A stretch of 64,000 nt of DNA from Azolla caroliniana (lineage: Eukaryota > Polypodiophyta). The position numbers and the translations under genes were made by a program. The stretch covers positions 5,890,001-5,954,000 of the forward strand of contig JBHGNT010000010.1 in assembly GCA_043228905.1 (NCBI GenBank). The letters are read 5' to 3'. Position 1 is the stretch's first letter. The number at the start of each line of letters is the position of its first letter. Positions 1 through 10,900 of the stretch are shown here, one piece after another. The notes beneath the pieces were generated by a model. The model saw only the letters and a program-made list of their open reading frames with translations, searched no databases and was not told the origin of the DNA.

Positions 1-126
1 TGGCCTCGAAACTCTTCTACGATGAAGAATCTAATGGGTTTGTGACAAAAAGAAGAAGTAGCTTGCATAGATCTTTCTGATCTTTGGATGCTTTAACCTA
101 GAGAGAGCTTCAAGTATAGCTTTTGA

Positions 127-255
127 ATGGGTCCTCTGCATTTCCCACCATGCCTCCAAGCTCAAAACGCCAAAACTCAAACAGAAGAGGTTCTTTTCTT
201 TGCAAAAATTCTGTATTTGCTATTAAAAGAAGCACAATGTACTGCATTTTGCTAG
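127..255 (+). promoter_or_regulatory. Upstream ORF overlapping the GT61 start
   Basis: An ATG at 127 opens a 42-codon frame that ends at TAG 253-255, overlapping the main ATG at 150 in a different frame. If the transcript begins upstream of 127, scanning ribosomes would meet this start first, which usually reduces translation of the downstream gene. It is unknown whether it lies within the transcript. Confidence 0.35.
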
Positions 256-1550
256 TTTTGATCATCATATCAATTTGTATGTTACCAATAGTTATATTTA
301 TCCTTCCTTCTATGCCCCCAACGCCCCCATTGAGAGCAAACAGATTACCTTGTCGTGATGATACTAAAGGCTATACACTTGGAGAGATGGATATTTGCAC
401 TCATACTTGTGGGACCTTATGCTTTCCAAGGGTTCGTGGCATATGTTTTTCTCATGAAAAGGTCACCATTTGTGATGGGCGCCCACTAGTAACTCGAGAA
501 GTGTTGAGCCAATTACCTTCGGAGATGGTGTTCAAAACCAATAAGAAGGCAAGACAAAAGATATCGATCCAACATGGTAACAGCAATATTTGTGATGCTG
601 CAGGAGCTCACTGGATCCCAGGCTTGAATATGGTTGCCGATCTTACCTTGATGCCCACTGGAAATTTTGGGCCGAACCCACATCATGAGGCCGAGAAAAT
701 TATCCCAGCCATTCTTTTCTCACAGCTTAAAGAGTTCAAGAATTCTACGCTATATTGGTTCGCAGATCCCACAGATCCAAAAATGATCTCTAAGTGGTCC
801 CTTGGCCTCTTGGAAGTATTTTCCGATGACCTAAACGTGAAGTATCTGTCACCGGTTGGAAGAAACGAAGGTTCGATATGCTTCGAAGATGTGATCCTGT
901 TTAGTGGAGTTACCAATTCTGGATACATACCAAATGTGGTGACCCATGATTGGTTCAGAAACAGGGTGTTGGAATATTGCAACATCCCTAGTGTGAATGC
1001 TAGCCGTCCAATCCGTGCTGCCACCATTGTCCACCGGAATAACTCCTCCAGAAATATTGGGAACCATGAGCTGGTAAAAAATACAATGGAAGAAAAACTA
1101 AAGGTGCAGATAAAGATAGCAGTACCTGGACCATGGGAATTTTGTGACCAAGTCAAGTTGGTTGCCGAGGCAGATATTGTCTTAACGCCTCATGGATCTC
1201 AGAATGCAAATTTAGTGGTTCTTCGCCCTGGGGCAATAGTAATAGAGGTTTTTCCTCTCCTTTATTACATTGATTGGTATAGTCATTACTTGCATGCTGG
1301 TAGAATAAGGCATTATGAGGTGTTTGGGACATGGATATCAGAACAGGGAGGTAGCATGCCACTAGTTATGCGGCTTTATGCCTACCTATATGGATGGCAA
1401 AAATGCTTCTTTGTTAAGAAATGTATGAATTATGGGAAGAATCAACAGATCTATGTTGATGTGGCTTATCTAGACAGGCTTTTGCAAAGCCTTATCGATA
1501 AGTGTGATGTAGTTGTTGAACATTCTGATTGCCTTCTGAGAAGCAAATAG
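150..1550 (+). CDS. GT61-family (DUF563) glycosyltransferase, Golgi type II membrane protein
   Basis: Single uninterrupted frame of 466 codons. The open frame reaches back to a TTG at 123, but the first in-frame ATG is at 150, so that start is chosen; an in-frame TAG lies at 117-119. The N-terminus is short and basic, followed by one hydrophobic segment (about residues 30-53 of this start, rich in I/L/V) and a proline-rich stem, the usual type II Golgi layout. The C-terminal half carries the GT61 signature HGSQNANLVVLRPGA (nt 1191 onward) followed by an EVFP-type segment, typical of the DUF563 catalytic domain. Family members transfer sugars (xylose, arabinose, GlcNAc) to wall polysaccharides or glycoproteins in the Golgi lumen; which substrate applies here cannot be told. 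No intron is needed. A poly(A)-like AATAAA lies at 1627. Family call confident, substrate unknown. Confidence 0.85.
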   Translation: MPPSSKRQNSNRRGSFLCKNSVFAIKRSTMYCILLVLIIISICMLPIVIFILPSMPPTPPLRANRLPCRDDTKGYTLGEMDICTHTCGTLCFPRVRGICFSHEKVTICDGRPLVTREVLSQLPSEMVFKTNKKARQKISIQHGNSNICDAAGAHWIPGLNMVADLTLMPTGNFGPNPHHEAEKIIPAILFSQLKEFKNSTLYWFADPTDPKMISKWSLGLLEVFSDDLNVKYLSPVGRNEGSICFEDVILFSGVTNSGYIPNVVTHDWFRNRVLEYCNIPSVNASRPIRAATIVHRNNSSRNIGNHELVKNTMEEKLKVQIKIAVPGPWEFCDQVKLVAEADIVLTPHGSQNANLVVLRPGAIVIEVFPLLYYIDWYSHYLHAGRIRHYEVFGTWISEQGGSMPLVMRLYAYLYGWQKCFFVKKCMNYGKNQQIYVDVAYLDRLLQSLIDKCDVVVEHSDCLLRSK

Positions 1551-4204
1551 ATGATGATGAATAATATGAGATTTACAATTTTGGCGTATGACGCTGATAC
1601 TTCTATCAATAATTACGATGTTAAAGAATAAAATGGATGATAGGATTACAACTCTGGTGCTGATCGCTCACCTTGTTCAAAATGAATTCAACTTAGTGAT
1701 GAAACCGTATGGCATATCATAATCACGTGGCAAAGAAATTGAAGAGCTTTCCCTTAAAAGCTGTTCAAATGCAATTCAAATGAGTATGAAACCTTGACGT
1801 ATAAGATGTGGGGAGAGAACATATAATTTTGATAGAAAGCCGTTAAAGATCCCTTTTTATTGATATACCTAATTCATAACACTCTGATCATATTCCCTCC
1901 ATTCATTTTGGTGATTCAGATAAGTTATTCAGTCTCATGCTGTTAGGACCTATTCATGTAACTAGATTGTGATTTTCTGAGACTGTCATGATTCAATATT
2001 AATGATTCCAAATTTATTACACACAGCTTGATAACATTGCCACTTATGGAATGTTTTTTATTTGCATCTAGTGTAGTTTCGATATTTTAATTGAATAGCT
2101 TTTTAGAGTTTGTTTTATAAGACAAGACAAATTTTTGTTTTCCAACCATTGTTCAATTTTGAACGGAGATATGTTCAGGATCCAATTATGATGGATGAAG
2201 AATAATCAATTTTTCTTTTTCCATAATATTGTGAATCTTGAATATTCGGTACATAATAGCATTTAGATATATTTGCGTCATGTTCTTTTTTATGGGACTT
2301 CATTTAATTTTCAGCTCGTTGAAAAATGGAATATGAAACAGGATCTAATTACTGATGATAATGTAATCTCATTGCTGTTTCATGATAATGCTTCATGTAC
2401 TCATTATTTACTGTACATGCTAGTGCCGACTGATATGGGCATATACATCTGCAAGAATATTGTATTTTTTTGGTAAAATACCAAATATGTGACCCAATCA
2501 CAAGATTTTGGGAGAATACTGAAATTTTATTGCAATATGGGACAAGTGCATACATAGAAACAAGGGGCAGAATTGTCAAGAGAATCATTATTTAATGTAG
2601 ATATTCTTCTGCGTGTATTAAGAGCTTTTAATTGCAAGCCTTAGAGAAGTATGTAGCTCAGCATCTTACTGAAAGCTGTATAACATTATCAATAAGCAAG
2701 TTTATTGTTCCAGAAGTTTGGAGTTTTGATTAATAGTGGTTTAATCATTAGAACATATTGGGGTGGAAACTTTTACCAATTAATGATGCTGAAGCATTGA
2801 ACTTTCCAGATAAAGATGTAGACCCATCTATTTAGTACAAACTGAATATATCCCATGAGGTGACATCTCTCTATGTATGTAAAGTCAATGCAAGAATATC
2901 ATGGTAACAAGCATTTGTTTATAATATTGCCAACATTTTCCATGATGTGTTGATGAACTCGACCACATGATAGTCTAGTGTGTTAGGAAACAGGTATCCT
3001 CATCATGGCTACGAGCATACATATCCACATTCTTCATAACCTCTGGGTTGTGGGGGACAAATGTCTCCAATCAAATACATGAGTGAAACATTCATCGGAG
3101 GTATTCCCATTGTGAACACTAGGTGTCAGTTGCTTTGTGAAAAAGAATGAGAACAAAATAAGTATATGCTTGTTGATTACATAGAAAGTACTTCCCCTTG
3201 CATTTAAATATTCATCAGAAAGGAAAGGCAAAGGACATATGCATATAAATGAACGTGAAAAGAAAGAATCATACTTCCCATGTTGTTAGATCTATGGCAT
3301 TGATAGCACCAGGTCATTGAGCCGAAGAAGCCCTATGAACCCAAAAAGAAATTATCTCCAGAATGTAGCACCAACATCTAAAAACAACTCCATCTTCTCT
3401 TCAGCATTGGTTAACCCAAAAAGAATTCATCTCCAATATGCACTATCACTGCAAAACCACTTGACTGTCTCCCCTTTGGCATTGGCTAATACACTACAAT
3501 ATTTGATAGAGATTAACCAAATACCTTAATCTATGAAGTGGGGAATATGCATGACAAGGTTATGGTAAGTACATATACATGAGGTGCAATGACTCATCCT
3601 CATGATGGTGACAACTTGACAAGGATACTACAACAGAGAAATATATCCTCAAGAATGATGAATGATACTAGTGTTAGAATCATCAATATTTCCATCATAA
3701 TGTAGAACTTCATTATGATGTGAAAATTGCATCAAGCGTGACCGTTGCGAGGTTTATACATTCTTGGAATATTCTCCAGCATTTCCACCTTTAATGGTTT
3801 CCTTATATAATCTCTCGTTCATCACCATCTCTCCTCTTTATGAAACCTGCCAAGAGCATGCTCGATAACCAACATGTCTGGTTATTGTATAGCTTTAATG
3901 TCTTGTAAGGACTAGACGAACTTGACAAGCTCACCTAGCACGGTGAGTTAAATTCCTTACTACCCACTTCTTACATCATTATCTTTGCGTCACCTGTTGG
4001 ATCTCTGTTGCCTGAGGTTCTCAATTTTTATCAAATGTGTGTTAGTTCACTACAATCAATTTCAAGAGATCACAGGCCTCAAATATCTCTATGTTTTCAA
4101 ATCCTTGAAAGTAGATTTCAACGACAAAAGATTGTCATAACCGCTACCTTAAAGGAATATTGAGCCCAAATGTTTCTTTTTTCTACTGTTGCTTCAAACC
4201 ATGC
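1551..4204. other. AT-rich spacer between GT61 and PPR genes
   Basis: No coding region, RNA gene or mobile-element domain is recognisable. The first ~100 bases probably hold the GT61 3' UTR (AATAAA at 1627). The rest is AT-rich with only short chance frames. The end near 4204 would contain the 3' UTR of the minus-strand PPR gene. Confidence 0.6.
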
Positions 4205-7200
4205 TTAACCTTGCATGTGGCCAGCAATATAGATGTTATACATGCACACATAAGCTGATATATCATCCACATTAAGTTGCACAGCATGTGCAAAAGCATG
4301 TTCTCCAAGTTCCACAATGCCCCATTTTTTAGAAGCACTTAAAACAGTATGCCAAATTAATAGATTCGGATGAAAAGGCATTAAAGTAATTACTCTTAGT
4401 GCGTTGTCCACCTGGCCTGCACGGCTAAGAAGATCAATCATACACATATAGTGTTCCAAAGTTGGCATTAGACCATAGTCCCCAAGATTCAGGACCTCGA
4501 AATAAGCATGGCCAGTATCCACAGCACCAGCATGACTGCATGCATTTAAAATGCTAACAAATCCTATCTCCTTTTCTTTGTTGGATTCCTGTCTTTTTCT
4601 GCTTAATTCTTGAGAAACACCCTCTCCTTTATCAACACATGTCATAAAGAAAGCATCCCCTGAATCTTTTTCAATCTTTTCAAAATATTTAAATGCTTGT
4701 TCAACCTGCCCATATTTTGCATATCCTGTCACTAGTGTGATCCATGACCTTGTGTCTCTAGCGGGAAGCTTAATAAGTACTTTCTGAGCTTCTTTAAGAA
4801 AACCATTATTAATATACATATCAACCAATGCATTCCCAACAGGAACATATCCTTCCAGTATGCCTTTCCGAGAAATCTCGGCATGTATTTCTTGGCCCTT
4901 GTCTGCAGCTCCAATGCAGGAACAAGCTTTCAAGGCACATGAAAATGCAATACCATCTGGGGAGATGTCCTCGAACTGCATTTCTTGAAACAGTTTAAGT
5001 GCCTCCTCACTGCAGTCATGGTCAACAAATGCTGCAATAAGCGCTGACCATGAGCAGATATCTCTTTCTGGAAGAGTGTCAAATACTCTACGAGCATTTG
5101 CGATCAAGCCAAGACTAGCATACATATCAATCAGAACATTTCCAATAATTGGATCTGTTTCAAACAGCCCTTTTCTGCAAATTTCAGCATGTATTTCTAG
5201 GCCCTTTGCAGCCACAATACCTTTGCAAGCTTTCAAGACACAAAGAACGGTAGTAGCATTTGGAGCAATGCCTTGTACTTGCATCTTTTCAAAGTAACTC
5301 AATGCATCCTCATTATACCCAAACTTGGTATATCCTTTTATCAGTGAAGTCCAAGAGACCACATTGTGCGTTGATACTTCATCAAACACTTTATGTGCTT
5401 CCTGCAACAATCCACAATTAGCATAGAAGTCAATTAGAATGCTTCCAACAATATTATGTTCTTCTAGAATACTGAGGACTGCATGTAATTTATATCCCTT
5501 CTCAATGGCACAAGAAGAGGTGCAAGATTTCAAAACGCAGAGAAAGGTAACAATATCTGGCAGGATACCCTCCATCTGCATTTGTTGAAGAGAGTTCCAT
5601 GCCCTTTGACTATGTTCATGGTCATAATATGCTTCAATGAGTATCGTCCAAGAAATTGTGTTTTGGCCTGGAAGATTTTCAAACACATCCTGTGCTGTTG
5701 AGAGCATGTCAAAGCTAGCATACATGTCAATCAGAGCATTGCCAATGACTATATCGCATTCTAGATAGCCTCTTTTGATGATTTCAGCATGCAGTTGTTG
5801 CCCTTTTTCTACATATTTGACAGCACCGCAAGCTTTCAAGCTGCAAACAAAGGTAAATATATCTGGAGTGGCACCAGTCACTTGCATCTCTTTCAAACAA
5901 TGCAATGCTTCCTTTGTACGGTCATATTTAAGATATCCTACAATAAGGGCAGTCCATGAAGCTGTATCTTGCGCTTTGAGTTTGTCAAGCACTGCATTTG
6001 CTTCTAAAAATAAGCCACAACTGGCATACATCCCGATCAATGCATCACAAAGAAAACCCTCAATTTCCAGTAATCCCTTCCTTGAAATGTCACCATGTAT
6101 CTGTTGCCCTTTCTTAATAGCACCACTGTTGCCACAAGCTTTCAAAACATTCTTATAGGTCAAGCTACTTGGGCTGACTGCTTCTACTTGCAAGCATTCA
6201 AAACAATTCAATGCTTTTTCACTACACCCTTGATTGATGTATCCTGAGATGAGTGTGGTCCAGCTAATTACATCTTTAACAGGAAGTTGACCAAATACTT
6301 CTTCAGCCTTTCTAAGATTCCCACAACTGGCATACATAGCAATTAATGCATTGCCAATATCAATACCGATGGCTTCTTTTAATAAACCTCTTTTATTGAC
6401 TTCATCATGTATATTGCAACCCTTCTCTATGGCACAAATGCTGCCACAGCTCTTTATGACACAAATGAATGTAACGATATCAGGAGAAACTTTGCCCAGC
6501 CTCATTTGATCAAAACAAGCCAACGCTTCACGGCCATAACCCTGTTTTGTATAGCCTGTTATCAATGCATTCCAGGAAACAATATCTCTAACTGGAAGCT
6601 TCTCAAAGACTCCCTTTGCATCTTCAAATAAGCCACATTTGGCATACATATCAATCAATGCATTGCTAACATTGAGGTTGTTGTCCAAGATCCCTCTCCC
6701 AACAACAACTGCATGTATTTCTCGACCCTTTTCAATGATGCCCTCAGAGCTACATGCATTCAAACAGCAAAGGAATAAAATAGCATCTGGACAGATGCCT
6801 TCGAGCTGCATCCGTTCCAAAAGACGGATCGACTCTTCGACTTGCCCCTGTTCTGCATATCCTGTGATCAATGAAGTCCACAGAACCACATCCCTAACCT
6901 GAAGATTTTCGAACACTTCCAACGCTTCTTCAATGAATCCATACCTGCCATACATGTCTACCAAGATGCTGCCGAGGAAAATGTCAATTGCAATCCCTTT
7001 CCCCTTGATGTGAGCATGGATTTCGAGGCCAGTTCGTATGCGGTTGAGTTTTATGCATGTTTTCAGTATGGCGACAAGTGTGTACCTGTCAGGATCAACA
7101 GAAAACTCTTGCATTTTCTGGAAAACCCTTAAAGCATCCTCTGGGTAATTGTGTCTGGCATATCCATTAACCAGGCTGTTCCAAGAACATACACTTTTGT

Positions 7201-7384
7201 AGCTCAGCTTCTCGAAAACCTGCCTAGACTCATGTAAACTGGTGGCCTCTGCTGCCAATGATTGCACAAGAAAATTCCCAAGTTTTGGATGAGTTTCCAG
7301 ACCAGCTCTAGAGACCTGTACATGGAGAGAAAGAGCATGCACAGTGTGCGTCTTTGTCACCTCCCCACTACGAGACATACACAT
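4205..7384 (-). CDS. PLS-class pentatricopeptide repeat protein, truncated E-type C-terminus
   Basis: Intronless 1059-codon frame starting at ATG 7384-7382 (a second ATG two codons later is equally plausible). The protein is nine successive P-L-S-like units of about 101-103 residues. Each has a (D/N)xxSW(T/N)xLI(T/S)GY block, an EALxxFxxMQ block, an xPDxxTFxCVLKAC block and a GNALIDMYASCG block. The last unit has a ~25-residue acidic/basic insertion before an ILNACSHAGAVDTG block. The C-terminus has E-domain features (HYMCMIDLLSRAG, then LNVDDISAYVCMYNIY) but stops at HMQG, short of the usual E/E+ end, and no DYW domain follows in any nearby frame. Such proteins bind single-stranded organellar RNA, often for C-to-U editing; without DYW it would need a partner deaminase. 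No clear transit peptide is visible. Target RNA unknown. Confidence 0.9.
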   Translation of the reverse strand: MCMSRSGEVTKTHTVHALSLHVQVSRAGLETHPKLGNFLVQSLAAEATSLHESRQVFEKLSYKSVCSWNSLVNGYARHNYPEDALRVFQKMQEFSVDPDRYTLVAILKTCIKLNRIRTGLEIHAHIKGKGIAIDIFLGSILVDMYGRYGFIEEALEVFENLQVRDVVLWTSLITGYAEQGQVEESIRLLERMQLEGICPDAILFLCCLNACSSEGIIEKGREIHAVVVGRGILDNNLNVSNALIDMYAKCGLFEDAKGVFEKLPVRDIVSWNALITGYTKQGYGREALACFDQMRLGKVSPDIVTFICVIKSCGSICAIEKGCNIHDEVNKRGLLKEAIGIDIGNALIAMYASCGNLRKAEEVFGQLPVKDVISWTTLISGYINQGCSEKALNCFECLQVEAVSPSSLTYKNVLKACGNSGAIKKGQQIHGDISRKGLLEIEGFLCDALIGMYASCGLFLEANAVLDKLKAQDTASWTALIVGYLKYDRTKEALHCLKEMQVTGATPDIFTFVCSLKACGAVKYVEKGQQLHAEIIKRGYLECDIVIGNALIDMYASFDMLSTAQDVFENLPGQNTISWTILIEAYYDHEHSQRAWNSLQQMQMEGILPDIVTFLCVLKSCTSSCAIEKGYKLHAVLSILEEHNIVGSILIDFYANCGLLQEAHKVFDEVSTHNVVSWTSLIKGYTKFGYNEDALSYFEKMQVQGIAPNATTVLCVLKACKGIVAAKGLEIHAEICRKGLFETDPIIGNVLIDMYASLGLIANARRVFDTLPERDICSWSALIAAFVDHDCSEEALKLFQEMQFEDISPDGIAFSCALKACSCIGAADKGQEIHAEISRKGILEGYVPVGNALVDMYINNGFLKEAQKVLIKLPARDTRSWITLVTGYAKYGQVEQAFKYFEKIEKDSGDAFFMTCVDKGEGVSQELSRKRQESNKEKEIGFVSILNACSHAGAVDTGHAYFEVLNLGDYGLMPTLEHYMCMIDLLSRAGQVDNALRVITLMPFHPNLLIWHTVLSASKKWGIVELGEHAFAHAVQLNVDDISAYVCMYNIYIAGHMQG

Positions 7385-7569
7385 GGAGAATTCCTACAGC
7401 ATATAACTTTGTGTTAGGGATGCACATGCTATATAAAATATCTTGGTGCTGCCACTACTAATACAATAGAATACAGGAAAATACGAGAGTGAGGTGTGGA
7501 AAATTGCACAAAAAGTGTAGCTAGCTTATGTATATATATCTGTAAACCATAGATCAAAAACTGTACAAA

Positions 7570-7740
7570 CAAACACACACACACACACACACGTTGAGGA
7601 TCGTCCATGTAGGGCAAATTTTATCGCTCAGAAACTGAATTTGATAGCATCAGTATATAGATGTTATCAAATTCCGATGTGCATGAATACATTCAGAACA
7701 AAAGGACAAGACACATACTGCATCAAATGTTTCCCTGCTC

Positions 7741-7772
<32 letters not shown>

Positions 7773-7859
7773 TTAGGGTTTAGGGTTTAGGGTGTGTGTG
7801 TGTGTGTGTGTGTGTTGGGAAATTCATAGACATGTCTGGAACCCAATTTCACAACCTCA

Positions 7860-7890
<31 letters not shown>

Positions 7891-7907
7891 GATAGATAGA
7901 TAGATAT
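7570..7907. repeat. Cluster of microsatellites with telomere-like TTTAGGG tract
   Basis: In order: (CA)n at 7572-7592, (GA)n at about 7741-7769, three TTTAGGG units at about 7770-7791, (GT)n at 7792-7815, (TA)n at about 7860-7886, then GATA units to about 7907. It lies 200-500 bp upstream of the minus-strand PPR gene. The TTTAGGG unit is the standard plant telomere repeat, so this is a short interstitial telomeric tract between two dinucleotide arrays. Confidence 0.85.
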
Positions 7908-10900
7908 ATAGTAAAGCCCTATAGTGCATGACATGTAATGAATCAAAATTTTCCTTGTTCAAAATGCATTGGAAATTGGCACTAGCTAGCTAGCTAAAAT
8001 CTTTAGCAACAGACAATCATCCAAACCCCCAAAACAACAGCTTCTTGAAGGGGGGAAATAGAAGACATGGGAATGATCCAGCTCCAAAACTTCCCCTGCA
8101 AAACTCCTCCTCAAGAAAATTTTGGAATCCATCACATTCTGATTCTAGCCATTCGGGTGAATCTAGAACCTTCCAAGATTCTTTGTCTGTTAATCTTGTT
8201 CAAGCTTCCATCGCTGATGTAGCAGTGAGAGAGAGAAACCCCTCCATTTTCTTAATTACTTAAATACCCCTACTATTTCTTTTTTTGCAAAGTTACCAAA
8301 ATACCCCTGCCCATGATTTCAACTAAATTAGCACAAATCATTTGTTAAATTAACTAGTAACACGAGTAATTTCATCAATGACTGCCGCAACCAATTGTTA
8401 ATCTAAAAACGATAAGTTGGTTATGTAGTTTTTAATGTTAATTTAGTTCAATTGAAGTAGTTTTCACAAAAGAAACTTCATTACTTTTATCATATGAGTC
8501 GCTCTCAATCCTCCGTCAAATGGCTCTTGTTCCCTTGCACATCGGCACATTCATATTCCGGACAATTTTGCAATATGTACATTAGCATGATAAGCTTAAA
8601 CTCGTATGATGCGGATTAACATTCTCCTTATGATTTTCATGTTGCTATCTATGAGTGTGTGATTAAATTGACTAGCTTTTGTCACCATGACATTTAGTTA
8701 GAAAATTTCTGATGATTAGCAAAAGAAAAAACCTGGTGTTTTAATAAATAACTAGATTTTGCCTTAGCATTAATCTCTTCTTTTTTTTGCCGGAAAAGAT
8801 ATTACATTAGTATTGAGAAACGCCCTAAGGCTATACATAAAAGGTGTGCCTTTCAGTAATGAGCCCCTATCCTATCTAAGTTCTAAATTCTAATTGTCGG
8901 CTTAAATAAATACTTTAGTGTAGAGTAGAACCACTCCACCTTATCGAAAACCCATCTATAAAATATTCCTTTGTCCCATATGGCATGGTGATGAAACTCC
9001 AATCGTTTGAGCTTTGCTTCTTGCATATTGCGTTTTATGTTATCCAAAAAACCTCTAACATTGTGCACGATCTCTGTCCAAATCCCAATAATTATCTGGG
9101 TAGGTCTTTCGGTCACATTTTGGAATACCTTCAAACATAGAGCCTTCCAAAATACCAAATTGCGATACCACTTACCAATTGCCATATTTTAGGTTTATGA
9201 GTCTCTATTTGTGGATTCAAAGGTACAAATGTTTTTTGCATCAAACCATGTCTCATAGCAAGAGCATTTGCAACCTCCTCTTGTTCATATACCATTGGTT
9301 TATTTGAGCATTAAACAACTATTGTCACATAAAAACAATAACCTTCATTGTTAGTGTTCCCTACAAGAGAACTACAAACGCATAAATCGATCAAAACTGT
9401 TCAATGTACCAACTTGGAGAACTTGACAATATTTATCAAAGTTGACAATTTCATTCTCTTTCATAAAGTAAATTGAGATTGCAAAGGTCGATATTCATTG
9501 GCCAAAAAAGGGATAGATCTCAAAGATGACTATTGCTTGACAATTCAACAAGTTTCAAAGTTATATATATATATATATATATTATCTAGCTAAGAGCAAA
9601 CATCAGTAGTTGATTAGTCAGTAATGATTTCTTAATCAAACTCATATTTGTTGACTTATTGGTTATTACAACAATACGTGATTGATAGTTGGCAATGAGA
9701 TAAATACAAGATCATTAATGTTTTGGAGAAGGGATTCTAACATCCAAGAGCAATAACAAGGGAGAGAGATTCACCTTGAATGATATCTCTAGGTTGATTA
9801 TATAGTTCATTACCTGACCTTTATAGGTTTTAAAACACAAAAAAGGTGAGATTTGGCATGCCAAGTTATTGTTATTATTATAGAATGTTCATTGTTGTGG
9901 CACACTTCCATGTTCATGCTCTTCGTGTTATAATACTTTATAGGTAAATGTATATTGAGGAAGGCCTCAAAAGCATAAAGCATTACAATTATTTTAAGAA
10001 TTGAATAACTTTATAATTGCAATGATGCATATGAAGAAATAGGTTAATATAGTGGAGAGTGGTCTTGCAGTGAGAGATTAGGAGAGGGCGTGAAACCGGC
10101 ATTTTCATTTACCTTTAAAAGGAACGTTCACTAGAAAAGGTTGGTTATAAAGCCATGCTCAACTAAGTGGCTAAAAGGATCACATAGGAGATAATTCCCC
10201 TATTCTTTTTATATGAATTAAAGTGAAGTTTGTATCTTTGGCTTTAATAGTCAACTAGATGCTTTTTTATTATTATATCTGATTTGTTGAAAAACGATTA
10301 AAACAATTGTAACGGTTATATTATCTTAAATTGTCACAAATGTGACAACATGCAATGCACACTTAGGAATTCTTTGGGCTTTAAAAGGATGTCTTAAGAC
10401 ATAACAAACCACACCTCCAACTAATATTTATTGATGTGCACTCAAATAATCGCGAAAAAACCATGCCTTCTTTTGCATGTTGGCATTTGGTATTCCTTGC
10501 GCGAAAACAAGAGAGGCAAATATTAGATCTTTTCTTGTTCGCACTTCCCTTGGTTGCTGATATGAAAGGTCAGAAATCTTGTGAGGCCTACGAATCAAAA
10601 TATAGCATATTGGCATGTCACCACATGGTGTTTTAATGATGACTATTTATGTTGAAAAGAGTAAAACAAGACAAATTCACCTTTATACATTATCCAATGG
10701 CATACTTTAGACGTCCCCGATGCCCATGAATTCAATCTATCAAATTATTGCATATAGATTCCCGAGCTCACTTTAGTAAAATTCATTAAATATATAAATG
10801 CATATATATGTAGGGTAGTGTAAAAGGTAATGATTTTGCAATATTAAGGTCAGGTTCGAAGTCCGAATGTCAAGCAACGGTATGGTGTTGGTGTGATCAA

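Noticed and set aside
8883-9185. 100-codon minus frame rich in Trp, Phe and Lys
   Set aside because: Looks coding-like in composition, but no family recognised and no flanking support; left as unassigned.
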